Below, piece by piece: positions 1-5,335 of a stretch of 5,335 bases of DNA; positions within the stretch are counted from its first letter, which is position 1, and each line of letters begins with the position of its first letter. Both the position numbers and the translations under genes were made by a program. The notes under the pieces are model-generated. The model did no database searches. It saw nothing but the letters and a program-made list of their open reading frames with translations, and had not been told where the DNA came from. The stretch comes from Bordetella parapertussis (GTDB lineage: Bacteria; Pseudomonadota; Gammaproteobacteria; Burkholderiales; Burkholderiaceae_C): the NCBI GenBank assembly GCA_945899335.1, contig CAMDIP010000101.1:1-5335 (forward strand). Reading direction: 5' to 3'.

Positions 1-513
1 TTCATGCTGGCGGCGGGTTTGAAGATTGGCAAGTCCTTGGCAGAGCCCGACTTGCTGGGCGAGGCCAAGGCGGTGATCGCCGCGATGAAGGCACGTGGCG
101 CCGAAGTTCCCATCCCCACCGACGTGGTCTGTGCCAAAAGCTTTGGTGCCAAGGCGCCAGCCACCGTGAAAAAAGCCACGGAGGTGGCCGACGACGATTT
201 GATTTTGGACATTGGCCCTGAGACCGCGCAGCGCTTGGCAGCGCAGCTCAAGTCGGCCGGCACCATTGTTTGGAACGGCCCCATGGGTGTGTTCGAGTTC
301 GATGCTTTCGAGAACGGCACCAAGGTGGTAGCCCATGCGATTGCCGACTCTGACGCCTTCAGCATCGCCGGCGGCGGCGATACATTGGCTGCCATTGCCA
401 AATACGGCATTGAGTCGAAGATCGGCTACATCTCCACGGGCGGCGGCGCTTTCCTCGAGGTGCTCGAGGGCAAAACCCTGCCCGCGTTTGAGATATTGAT
501 GAAGCGAGCTTGA
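1..513 (+). CDS. pgk: Phosphoglycerate kinase, C-terminal part (5' end outside window)
   Basis: This enzyme interconverts 1,3-bisphosphoglycerate + ADP and 3-phosphoglycerate + ATP in the cytoplasm, in glycolysis, gluconeogenesis and the Calvin cycle. The visible 170 residues are the nucleotide-binding C-terminal lobe. Family motifs appear in the right order: DIGPET at fragment residues 70-75, WNGPMGVFE at 91-99, GGGD at 124-127 and STGGGAFLE at 145-153, ending in a short tail and a TGA stop. Bacterial Pgk is usually about 390-400 residues, so somewhat over half of the gene lies to the left. The frame is open at base 1, and the first ATG at base 4 is internal, not the start. No T-rich terminator follows; instead a palindromic element begins 3 bases after the stop. 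The next gene is convergent, with a gap of only 42 bases. Identification is secure. Confidence 0.97.
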   Translation, partial: FMLAAGLKIGKSLAEPDLLGEAKAVIAAMKARGAEVPIPTDVVCAKSFGAKAPATVKKATEVADDDLILDIGPETAQRLAAQLKSAGTIVWNGPMGVFEFDAFENGTKVVAHAIADSDAFSIAGGGDTLAAIAKYGIESKIGYISTGGGAFLEVLEGKTLPAFEILMKRA

Positions 514-515
514 GT

Positions 516-551
516 CGTCATTGCGAGGGGGCCTAGCCCCGAAGCAATCTT
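516..551. repeat. Intergenic palindromic (REP-like) element between convergent genes
   Basis: The element sits just after the pgk stop. It has an outer stem ATTGC (520-524) with GCAAT (544-548), an internal loop of GAG (525-527) facing GAA (541-543), and an inner perfect stem GGGGC (528-532) with GCCCC (536-540) closed by the triplet CTA. The flanks GTCATTGCGAG and GAAGCAATC resemble, from memory, a short dispersed palindrome seen in intergenic regions of many bacterial genomes; this could not be checked here. It could fold as RNA from either strand and serve as a bidirectional 3'-end stabiliser or a terminator-like hairpin. No U-tract follows on either strand, so a classical intrinsic terminator is unlikely. 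There is only one copy in this window, so its repeat status is inferred from resemblance. Confidence 0.6.
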
Positions 552-555
552 TGGC

Positions 556-1002
556 TTAAGGGGCGAACTGCTTTTTGCAGCGGTTAACAATATAAAACTT
601 GAAAAACAATTTGTCTTGACCGTATTTGTCGGTAGCAAAGTCAAGCAAATGGTCGATCACCCATGTTTTGATCTGGGTGTCTGACGACAAGTCTTGTGCA
701 CTGAAAGAACGGCTTTGGCGACGCTCTTGCTCTTGGGCCAAAGCGGTTTGCTTGAAAGCCTCGTGACGGGGTTTGAGTTTGTCTAAACGCTCGGTTTGCT
801 CAACGGGGTTGTTGCGACTTTCGTACGTCAGCAGTTTGATAGCGTCGCTGTAGGCCTCGGTTGACTCCGCATAGCTGCTGGCCGCCTCAGCGCAGACTGT
901 GACATGGCTGCGCGCTGAAGTTGCTGGCTCTTGCGCCAATGTTTGAAGAGAGGCGCCCAGCAAGGAGAAACATACCAGCGCAAAGCGCAGCGCAAGCGTC
1001 AT
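556..1002 (-). CDS. Small exported protein of unknown function, probably periplasmic
   Basis: This predicts a 148-residue protein that I do not recognise. The ATG at 1002-1000 is preferred because it shares its A with the TGA stop of the desaturase gene (TGATG) and because it begins with a signal-peptide-like stretch: MTLALRF, a hydrophobic core to about residue 19, and a possible cleavage near QTLA-QE (residues 20-25). An upstream in-frame ATG at 1059 would add 19 mainly polar residues in front of the signal peptide and lie inside the desaturase gene. There is no lipobox. The mature part is rich in Glu, Gln, Ala, Lys and Arg and looks largely helical, with a charged middle (around residues 68-100) and an aromatic end (KLFFKFYIV). 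Only two cysteines remain after cleavage, C37 near the N-terminus and C142 near the C-terminus, which could form a disulphide in the periplasm. No purine-rich ribosome site precedes the ATG, so translation is probably coupled to the desaturase. The 3' part of the gene is visibly more AT-rich than pgk. Confidence 0.75.
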   Translation of the reverse strand: MTLALRFALVCFSLLGASLQTLAQEPATSARSHVTVCAEAASSYAESTEAYSDAIKLLTYESRNNPVEQTERLDKLKPRHEAFKQTALAQEQERRQSRSFSAQDLSSDTQIKTWVIDHLLDFATDKYGQDKLFFKFYIVNRCKKQFAP

Positions 1003-1004
1003 CA
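1000..1004 (-). promoter_or_regulatory. TGATG stop/start overlap (translational coupling)
   Basis: On the - strand the desaturase stop TGA (1004-1002) shares its A with the ATG (1002-1000) of the next gene. The upstream bases, which end in CCGGCCTG, contain no Shine-Dalgarno-like purine run. Ribosomes finishing the desaturase are therefore likely to re-initiate here. This overlap decides the start of the exported protein. Confidence 0.7.
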
Positions 1005-2087
1005 GGCCGGTTTCATCGCTGGCTGGCTGGTGGCGCGCCCTTTGTAGTCGGTCCAGCATTGGCGAGTGAAGTCATACAGCTTGCAGTCGCGTGCGGTTTG
1101 AAAGTACCAACGCCAAGAGAAAGGCTGAACGATGATGCGCCCAGGCAACAAGGTTTCAAGTTTGGCCTGCGCTTGCTTGAGGTGGTAAAGAGGAATGCTC
1201 ATGTCCACATGGTGGGCCGTGTGTTCCATGATGTGGTGCATCAAAGCGCCAATCTTCAGGGGAAAGGTCAGGTGCACAGTGGTGGAGACAAAAGGCTGGG
1301 CTTTGGCCCAAGCGCTGCGGTCATCGTGCCAAGAGACTTTGACATGGGTGTGGTGCACATAAACCACAAAACCAATCATGGCGCACCAAAACAAAAACGG
1401 CACCACCACACTGCACAAGAGCACCAAAGCAACTGACTGCTCGGTGGCAATGGCAGCCACCACCATGCCAGCCACCCAAACCAAGGCAAAGGCGCTGATG
1501 AGCAAGCTGTCTTTCACGAAGATGGAACGACGGGTAGGCATTTCTTTAGCGGTGGGGAAAACCATTTTTTTCCACCAAATTTCGATCATGTAGTAAAGGC
1601 CAGGTGCCCAACCGCTGCGGTAAGCGCGGTCGAGCAAACGGCCCATCCAAGACAGCTTGGCAAACTCTTCTTGGGTCAGGGGCGCCCAAACGAAGTCGAA
1701 ACCTTTGAGGTTGGTGTATCCGTGGTGCACCACATTGTGGCCAATGTCCCACAGGCTGAAGGTGGTGAGCGAGGGCAAAAAGGCGATGCGACCCACCCAT
1801 TTGTTCAGGCCGCGGTGGGGGGTCAGGCTTTGATGACAAGCATCGTGGCCAATGATGAACAAACGACCGATGGTAAAACCCATGGCCACACCACACAGCA
1901 ACTTGGCCCAAACAGCCTCGAAATACACGGTTCCAGTAAGAAATGCGCCCCAAACAGCGAAATCAACCAGCAACAGCAGCAACGCGCGGGCGGTGACGCG
2001 GTTAGACAAGGGGATCAGCCACTCACGGATCACCTTGCGGTGGGGCATGGGCTCATTGAGAGGAATGGGTTGTTCTTTGGTAGTCAT
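1002..2087 (-). CDS. Membrane fatty acid desaturase (Delta12/omega-6-like, di-iron)
   Basis: This 361-residue protein belongs to the integral-membrane fatty acid desaturases, which insert a cis double bond into acyl chains using O2 and an electron donor. The three histidine boxes that hold the di-iron centre are intact: HDACH (81-85), HNVVHH (117-122) and HTAHH (289-293). A further histidine cluster HHTH lies at 245-248. Hydrophobic segments at about 34-57, 62-80, 194-214 and 218-244 give the usual arrangement of two membrane hairpins with the boxes on the cytoplasmic side. Length fits the family. The motifs look closer to DesA/Delta12-type acyl-lipid desaturases than to stearoyl-CoA types, but regioselectivity cannot be read from sequence. 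The start at 2087 has a short GGTG four bases upstream, and Met14 is an alternative. The gene lies 42 bases behind the regulator gene on the same strand and overlaps the exported-protein gene by one base, so the three are probably co-transcribed. No ferredoxin or reductase partner is in view. Confidence 0.92.
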   Translation of the reverse strand: MTTKEQPIPLNEPMPHRKVIREWLIPLSNRVTARALLLLLVDFAVWGAFLTGTVYFEAVWAKLLCGVAMGFTIGRLFIIGHDACHQSLTPHRGLNKWVGRIAFLPSLTTFSLWDIGHNVVHHGYTNLKGFDFVWAPLTQEEFAKLSWMGRLLDRAYRSGWAPGLYYMIEIWWKKMVFPTAKEMPTRRSIFVKDSLLISAFALVWVAGMVVAAIATEQSVALVLLCSVVVPFLFWCAMIGFVVYVHHTHVKVSWHDDRSAWAKAQPFVSTTVHLTFPLKIGALMHHIMEHTAHHVDMSIPLYHLKQAQAKLETLLPGRIIVQPFSWRWYFQTARDCKLYDFTRQCWTDYKGRATSQPAMKPA

Positions 2088-2095
2088 ATCACCAG

Positions 2096-2123
2096 ATTGT
2101 AACGACTGACCCTTTTTTGTAAC
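2096..2123 (-). promoter_or_regulatory. Candidate desaturase promoter with tandem GTTACAA repeats
   Basis: In the 42-base gap before the desaturase, the - strand heptamer GTTACAA occurs twice, at 2123-2117 and 2103-2097, exactly 20 bases apart and thus on the same DNA face. The pair can also be read as a sigma-70-type promoter: GTTACA as a -35 (4 of 6 to TTGACA), 16 bases, then TACAAT as a -10 (5 of 6 to TATAAT). Transcription from it would start at or within a base or two of the ATG at 2087, giving a leaderless or nearly leaderless message. It could instead be a regulator-binding repeat or chance. The GGTG in front of the ATG would be used only by a message read through from the regulator gene. 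Confidence 0.35.
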
Positions 2124-2129
2124 TTACCC

Positions 2130-2792
2130 TTACCATCGCATGGGCAAACGCCGGCAAACCCTGTATTGTCTGTCGGGTTCGCGCACCACATAGCCCCCTT
2201 GGACCAGCTCTTTCATGATGCGGCTGACCATTTCGCGGCTGCAGCCAATGTGCTGCGCCATTTGGGCGTGAGTCATGGGAGCAGGGTTTGGGGCTTGCGC
2301 GATTTCAGACGCGTGCTGCCTTTGCAGCAAAGCGCTGAGGCGGCTGTAAGCGTCAGAAAACAAGGCCAAACAGGTGGTTTGGGTGGCCAAACGCAAGCGC
2401 TGCAAGGCCCGCTGCAGCAAAGCCATGGCCAAACGGGGGTCGTACTGGAGCAACACCCGAACGCTTTCTGCGCTGACCACGGCACAGACCGCGGGCCCCA
2501 AGGTGATGACGCTTGAGCAATGCTGTCCCCCCTCCAAGGCCAGCAAACCCAATAATTCGCCTCGACCGGCCATGGACAAGGTGATTTCGCGCGGCTTGCT
2601 GTCTTGCGACATGGCGAATTCGCGCAAGCTGCCGTTGAGCACCACATACATTTGGGTGCCAACATCGCCTTCTTGTATGAGCAAGGTGTTTTTGCGGTAG
2701 TGCCGCACCTGCCCTTGCAAGGCGAGCGTACGCAAACAGTCTGGGGCCAGACCATCCAGCAGGGAAGAAGGAGGGGTAGAAAAATCGTTCAT
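2130..2792 (-). CDS. Crp/Fnr-family transcriptional regulator
   Basis: This 220-residue protein has the Crp/Fnr layout: an N-terminal cyclic-nucleotide-binding-type beta barrel (about 12-105), a long dimerisation helix (about 108-137), and a C-terminal winged helix-turn-helix (about 150-215). The recognition helix GCSREMVSR (183-191) closely matches GCSRETVGR of E. coli CRP and keeps the DNA-contacting Arg186, Glu187 and Arg191, with Ser190 where FNR also has Ser. In the barrel, Gly78-Glu79 fits the phosphate-cassette start, but the arginine that binds the cAMP phosphate in CRP is replaced in the segment GQHCSS (89-94), probably by Cys92. There is no FNR-type N-terminal cysteine cluster. Its signal is therefore unknown; cAMP and an iron-sulphur cluster are both unlikely. 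The start at 2792 gives the normal family length. An in-frame ATG at 2870 would add 26 basic, non-conserved residues, has no ribosome site, and would cover the intergenic repeats. The gene probably heads an operon with the desaturase and diverges from pyk. Confidence 0.9.
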   Translation of the reverse strand: MNDFSTPPSSLLDGLAPDCLRTLALQGQVRHYRKNTLLIQEGDVGTQMYVVLNGSLREFAMSQDSKPREITLSMAGRGELLGLLALEGGQHCSSVITLGPAVCAVVSAESVRVLLQYDPRLAMALLQRALQRLRLATQTTCLALFSDAYSRLSALLQRQHASEIAQAPNPAPMTHAQMAQHIGCSREMVSRIMKELVQGGYVVREPDRQYRVCRRLPMRW

Positions 2793-2905
2793 GGCTTCAA
2801 TGTAGAGTTGGGTTTGCCCCGGCGGTGTGCGCCACACTTTCGATTTTTGTGTGCGCCGCTTTAACCTCATGGGAGAATGCGCCGGCCATCCACACGAGAC
2901 CCTTT
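2793..2905. promoter_or_regulatory. Divergent intergenic region between the regulator gene and pyk
   Basis: These 113 bases must hold the promoters for both pyk (rightward) and the regulator operon (leftward). No strong sigma-70 promoter is obvious on either strand. The best weak candidates are GAGAAT at 2873-2878 as a rightward -10 and TACATT at 2804-2799 as a leftward -10, neither with a convincing -35. The region also holds the short repeats described separately. A GAGA at 2896-2899, six bases before the pyk ATG, is its likely ribosome binding site. No CRP-type TGTGA-N6-TCACA or FNR-type TTGAT-N4-ATCAA site was found. Confidence 0.5.
2825..2857. repeat. 9-bp direct repeat GTGTGCGCC, two copies, with internal inverted repeat
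   Basis: GTGTGCGCC occurs at 2825-2833 and again at 2849-2857, a period of 24 bases. The first copy overlaps a small perfect inverted repeat, GTGTG (2825-2829), CGC, CACAC (2833-2837). CACAC (2833-2837) can also pair with GTGTG at 2849-2853. The arrangement lies in the middle of the divergent region and could be an operator for the adjacent regulator, but it does not match the CRP or FNR consensus. Function is inferred from position only. Confidence 0.4.
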
Positions 2906-4339
2906 ATGCCTAAACACGCTACCAAAATCGTTGCCACCCTTGGCCCCGCATCCAGCGACCCTGTCTTGCTTGAAAACATGATCCGAGCAGGCGTGAATGT
3001 GGTGCGCTTGAACTTCAGCCACGGCGTGGCGCAAGACCATATTGACCGCGCCAAACTGGTACGTGAGGCTGCGCACCGTGCAGGCAGGGTGGTGGCGATC
3101 ATGGCCGATTTGCAAGGCCCCAAGATCCGCGTTGGCAAGTTCGTCCAAGGCAAGGTAATGTTGGAGGCGGGTGCCAAGTTTGTGCTTGATGCATCGCGCG
3201 CTGAACTTGGTGACTTGCAAGGGGTGGGTTTGGACTACAAAGAACTGCCACGAGACGTTAAAGCCGGCGACTTGCTGCTGCTCAACGATGGCTTGATTGT
3301 GCTTACCGTTGACGTCGTCAAAGGCGAGCAAGTACACACCACAGTGAAGATGGGCGGCGAGCTGTCCAACAACAAAGGCATCAACAAACAAGGCGGCGGT
3401 TTGACGGCACCAGCGCTTACCGCCAAAGACATGGAGGACATCAAAACCGCCATGGCCTTCCAAGCTGACTACGTGGCGGTGAGCTTCCCCAAAAGCGCGA
3501 CAGACATGGAGATGGCGCGCCAGTTGTGCAATGTAGCTGCCGAGCCTTTCAAGCATAAGCCTGGGCTGATTGCCAAGATCGAACGCTTTGAGGCCATTCC
3601 ACATTTGGAAGAAATTTTGGCCGCCAGCGACGGCATCATGGTTGCGCGTGGCGACTTGGCCGTCGAGGTGGGTAACGCCGCGGTGCCAGCGCTGCAAAAA
3701 CGCATGATCAAAATGGCGCGAGAAATGGACAAAGTCGCCATCACGGCCACCCAGATGATGGAGAGCATGATCACCAACCCCGTGCCCACCCGCGCCGAGG
3801 TGAGTGATGTGGCCAATGCGGTGCTCGACGGCACCGATGCCGTCATGCTGAGTGCGGAGACAGCGGTGGGCAAATACCCGCTGGAAACGGTGCAGCAAAT
3901 GGCGCAAATTTGCCTTGCCGCGGAAGAAGCGGAAGAAACTGTTCTCGACAACGACTTTAAAGGCAAGACCTTTGCCTTCATCGACCAGACCATTGCGATG
4001 GGGGCACTCTTTACCGCCCACCACCTTGGCGCCAAAGCCATCGTGGCGCTCACAGAGTCGGGCTCCACCCCACTGTGGATGAGCCGGCACCACATACGCA
4101 TTCCCATCTACGCTTTGACCACCAAAGTCACCACCCAAAGACGCATGGCGCTTTACCGTAATGTGCGGGCTTTGCTGATGGACACCAGCACCGACCGCGA
4201 CACCGCGCTGGCGCAGGCCGAAACGCACTTGAAAGACCGTGGTATTGTGGACGTTGGCGATGTTTACGCCATTACCTGCGGCGAACCGATGGGCTCGCCT
4301 GGCGGCACCAATATGCTGAAAATTTGCCGCGTCGCTTAA
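2906..4339 (+). CDS. pyk: Pyruvate kinase, PykA-like
   Basis: This 477-residue cytoplasmic enzyme transfers the phosphate of phosphoenolpyruvate to ADP, giving pyruvate and ATP, the last step of glycolysis. It is full length. Visible motifs are TKIVATLGPAS (6-16), NVVRLNFSHG (31-40), DLQGPKIRVG (68-77), AKIERFEA with catalytic Lys224 and metal ligand Glu226, SDGIMVARGDLAVEVG (241-256, metal ligand Asp250), and ITATQMMESM followed by PTRAEVSDVANAVLDGTDAV (279-313). The beta-barrel B domain spans roughly residues 72-170 and the allosteric C domain roughly 345-477. Lys73 stands where potassium-dependent enzymes have Glu (Glu117 in rabbit muscle), which marks the potassium-independent group. DLQGPKI and NNKGINKQGGGL also resemble E. 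coli PykA rather than PykF. The start at 2906 fits the family N-terminus; the frame stays open to an ATG at 2825, but those 27 extra residues are not family-like. fba follows 63 bases later on the same strand. Confidence 0.97.
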   Translation: MPKHATKIVATLGPASSDPVLLENMIRAGVNVVRLNFSHGVAQDHIDRAKLVREAAHRAGRVVAIMADLQGPKIRVGKFVQGKVMLEAGAKFVLDASRAELGDLQGVGLDYKELPRDVKAGDLLLLNDGLIVLTVDVVKGEQVHTTVKMGGELSNNKGINKQGGGLTAPALTAKDMEDIKTAMAFQADYVAVSFPKSATDMEMARQLCNVAAEPFKHKPGLIAKIERFEAIPHLEEILAASDGIMVARGDLAVEVGNAAVPALQKRMIKMAREMDKVAITATQMMESMITNPVPTRAEVSDVANAVLDGTDAVMLSAETAVGKYPLETVQQMAQICLAAEEAEETVLDNDFKGKTFAFIDQTIAMGALFTAHHLGAKAIVALTESGSTPLWMSRHHIRIPIYALTTKVTTQRRMALYRNVRALLMDTSTDRDTALAQAETHLKDRGIVDVGDVYAITCGEPMGSPGGTNMLKICRVA

Positions 4340-4402
4340 ATGTCTTCGCGCTTTCTGGCTGTGCTTTTAAAATTCTTCTTTTTATCTCGTTAAGGAAAAA
4401 CC
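4340..4402 (+). promoter_or_regulatory. pyk-fba spacer with fba ribosome binding site and possible -10 box
   Basis: The 63-base spacer is AT- and T-rich compared with the genes around it. AAGGAA at 4392-4397 is a good Shine-Dalgarno sequence five bases before the fba ATG and fixes that start. TAAAAT at 4368-4373 matches a sigma-70 -10 box in 5 of 6 positions, but the hexamer 17 bases upstream (TTCGCG) is a poor -35. An internal fba promoter is therefore possible but weakly supported. No hairpin terminator was seen after pyk, so read-through from pyk into fba is likely. Confidence 0.5.
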
Positions 4403-5335
4403 ATGGCATTGGTTTCTATGCGCGAACTGCTCGACCATGCGGCTGAGCACCAGTACGGCATACCCGCTTTCAATGTGAATAATTTAGAGCAGGTGCAAGC
4501 CGTGATGTCGGCAGCCGATGAGGTCGGCGCTCCCGTCATCTTGCAAGCCAGTGCCGGCGCTCGCAAATACGCAGGCGAGTCCTTCATCAAGCACCTGATT
4601 CAAGCCGCGGTTGAAGCCTATCCCCATGTGCCTTTGGTGATGCACCAAGACCATGGCCAAAGCCCAGCGGTTTGCCAAGGCGCCATCAACTTGGGCTTCT
4701 CCTCGGTGATGATGGACGGCAGCTTAGAGGCCGATGGCAAAACCATTGCCAGCTTTGACTACAACGTGAACGTCACGCGCGAAGTGGTGAACTTGGCGCA
4801 CAAACTGGGTATCACCGTGGAGGGTGAACTGGGTTGCTTGGGTTCTTTGGAGACCATGACGGGCGACAAAGAAGACGGCCACGGCACAGACGCCACCATG
4901 ACGCGTGAGCAGTTGCTCACCGACCCCGAAGAAGCAGCGCAGTTTGTGCAAGCCACGCAACTTGACGCTTTGGCGATTGCCATTGGCACCAGCCACGGCG
5001 CTTACAAGTTCACCCGTGAACCCACGGGTGATATTTTGGCGATCGACCGCATCAAAGCCATTCACCAACGCATCCCAAACACGCATTTGGTGATGCACGG
5101 TTCTAGCAGCGTGCCGCAAGACCTGCTGGCCACAATCAATCAATTTGGCGGGCAAATGAAACAAACCTTTGGCGTGCCTGTGTCTGAAATTCAAAAAGCT
5201 ATTCAGTTTGGTGTGCGAAAAATCAATATTGACACCGACATCCGCTTGGCGATGACGGCGGCAGTACGCAAATTTTTGGCCGAAAACCCCGATAAATTCG
5301 ATGCCCGCGAGTGGCTCAAACCTGCCCGCGAAGCG
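4403..5335 (+). CDS. fba: Class II fructose-bisphosphate aldolase (3' end outside window)
   Basis: This zinc-dependent aldolase reversibly cleaves fructose 1,6-bisphosphate into dihydroxyacetone phosphate and glyceraldehyde 3-phosphate. In organisms with a Calvin cycle the same family also makes sedoheptulose 1,7-bisphosphate. The 311 visible residues start [10 protein letters not shown] and stay open to the last base. Active-site motifs are MHQDHG (80-85, catalytic Asp83 and zinc ligand His84), EGELG (140-144), GTSHGAY (195-201, zinc ligand His198), MHGSSSVP (231-238, zinc ligand His232) and the phosphate-binding segment NIDTD (275-279). The pattern matches the roughly 350-residue CbbA/Fba type common in betaproteobacteria and autotrophs, so about 40 residues are probably missing on the right. 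It lies downstream of pyk with its own strong ribosome site. Whether it serves glycolysis or CO2 fixation (where it would be named cbbA) cannot be told from this window. Confidence 0.96.
   Translation, partial: MALVSMRELLDHAAEHQYGIPAFNVNNLEQVQAVMSAADEVGAPVILQASAGARKYAGESFIKHLIQAAVEAYPHVPLVMHQDHGQSPAVCQGAINLGFSSVMMDGSLEADGKTIASFDYNVNVTREVVNLAHKLGITVEGELGCLGSLETMTGDKEDGHGTDATMTREQLLTDPEEAAQFVQATQLDALAIAIGTSHGAYKFTREPTGDILAIDRIKAIHQRIPNTHLVMHGSSSVPQDLLATINQFGGQMKQTFGVPVSEIQKAIQFGVRKINIDTDIRLAMTAAVRKFLAENPDKFDAREWLKPAREA

Noticed and set aside
921..1436. + strand open frame across the exported-protein/desaturase junction
   Set aside because: It runs antisense to two supported genes and has no recognisable motif or ribosome site.
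2825..2837. GTGTG-CGC-CACAC as a CRP-type operator
   Set aside because: The half-sites are only three bases apart; the CRP consensus needs TGTGA and TCACA separated by six, so it is kept only as an unassigned repeat.
2793..2870. N-terminal extension of the regulator to an ATG at 2870
   Set aside because: The 26 added residues are basic and not family-like, no ribosome site precedes the ATG, and the extension would cover the intergenic repeats.
2825..2905. N-terminal extension of pyruvate kinase to an ATG at 2825
   Set aside because: The conserved N-terminus begins MPKHATKIVATLGPAS at 2906, and the extra 27 residues show no similarity to the family.
3469..4107. Second antisense open frame over pyk (212 codons)
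   Set aside because: A Ser/Ala/Met-rich translation with no motif, in another frame of the same coding DNA; a shadow of pyk.
2867..4228. Long open frame (453 codons) antisense to pyk
   Set aside because: It lies almost entirely opposite a clearly real pyruvate kinase gene. Its product is rich in His, Gly and Val, as expected from antisense reading of GC-rich codons, and shows no domain.
4351..4390. Intrinsic terminator after pyk
   Set aside because: T-runs are present but no GC-rich hairpin precedes them.
4724..5194. - strand open frame opposite fba
   Set aside because: It overlaps the intact aldolase reading frame with all its active-site motifs; composition typical of antisense reading.

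Overview
The window looks like chromosomal DNA of a betaproteobacterium, most likely of the order Burkholderiales (Comamonadaceae-like). This rests on family resemblance of the proteins, the moderately GC-rich coding style, and a glycolytic/CO2-fixation gene cluster order (pgk, pyk, fba) that is familiar from that group. No database search was possible, so the assignment is inference.

Layout. The 3' part of pgk (phosphoglycerate kinase, + strand) enters from the left edge and stops at 513. It is followed at once by a short palindromic intergenic element (516-551). Three genes then lie on the - strand and read leftwards: a Crp/Fnr-type regulator (2792 to 2130), a membrane fatty acid desaturase (2087 to 1002), and a small secreted protein of unknown function (1002 to 556). 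The last two overlap as TGATG. A divergent intergenic region of 113 bases (2793-2905), carrying a 9-bp direct repeat, separates the regulator from pyk (pyruvate kinase, + strand, 2906-4339). A class II fructose-bisphosphate aldolase gene (4403 onwards) follows pyk with a good ribosome binding site and runs off the right edge.

How the parts relate. Pgk, Pyk and Fba are central-carbon enzymes acting in glycolysis, gluconeogenesis or the Calvin cycle. The three opposite-strand genes form a likely operon of regulator, lipid-modifying enzyme and exported protein, placed inside the glycolytic cluster. The natural hypothesis is that the regulator controls the desaturase and hence membrane unsaturation. 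It lacks the usual cAMP-binding arginine and the FNR iron-sulphur cysteines, so its signal is unknown.

No RNA genes, CRISPR array, insertion sequence or phage genes were seen. No gene-free stretch exceeds about 115 bases. The parts least explained by known biology are the exported protein, the regulator's signal, and the repeats flanking the regulator gene.
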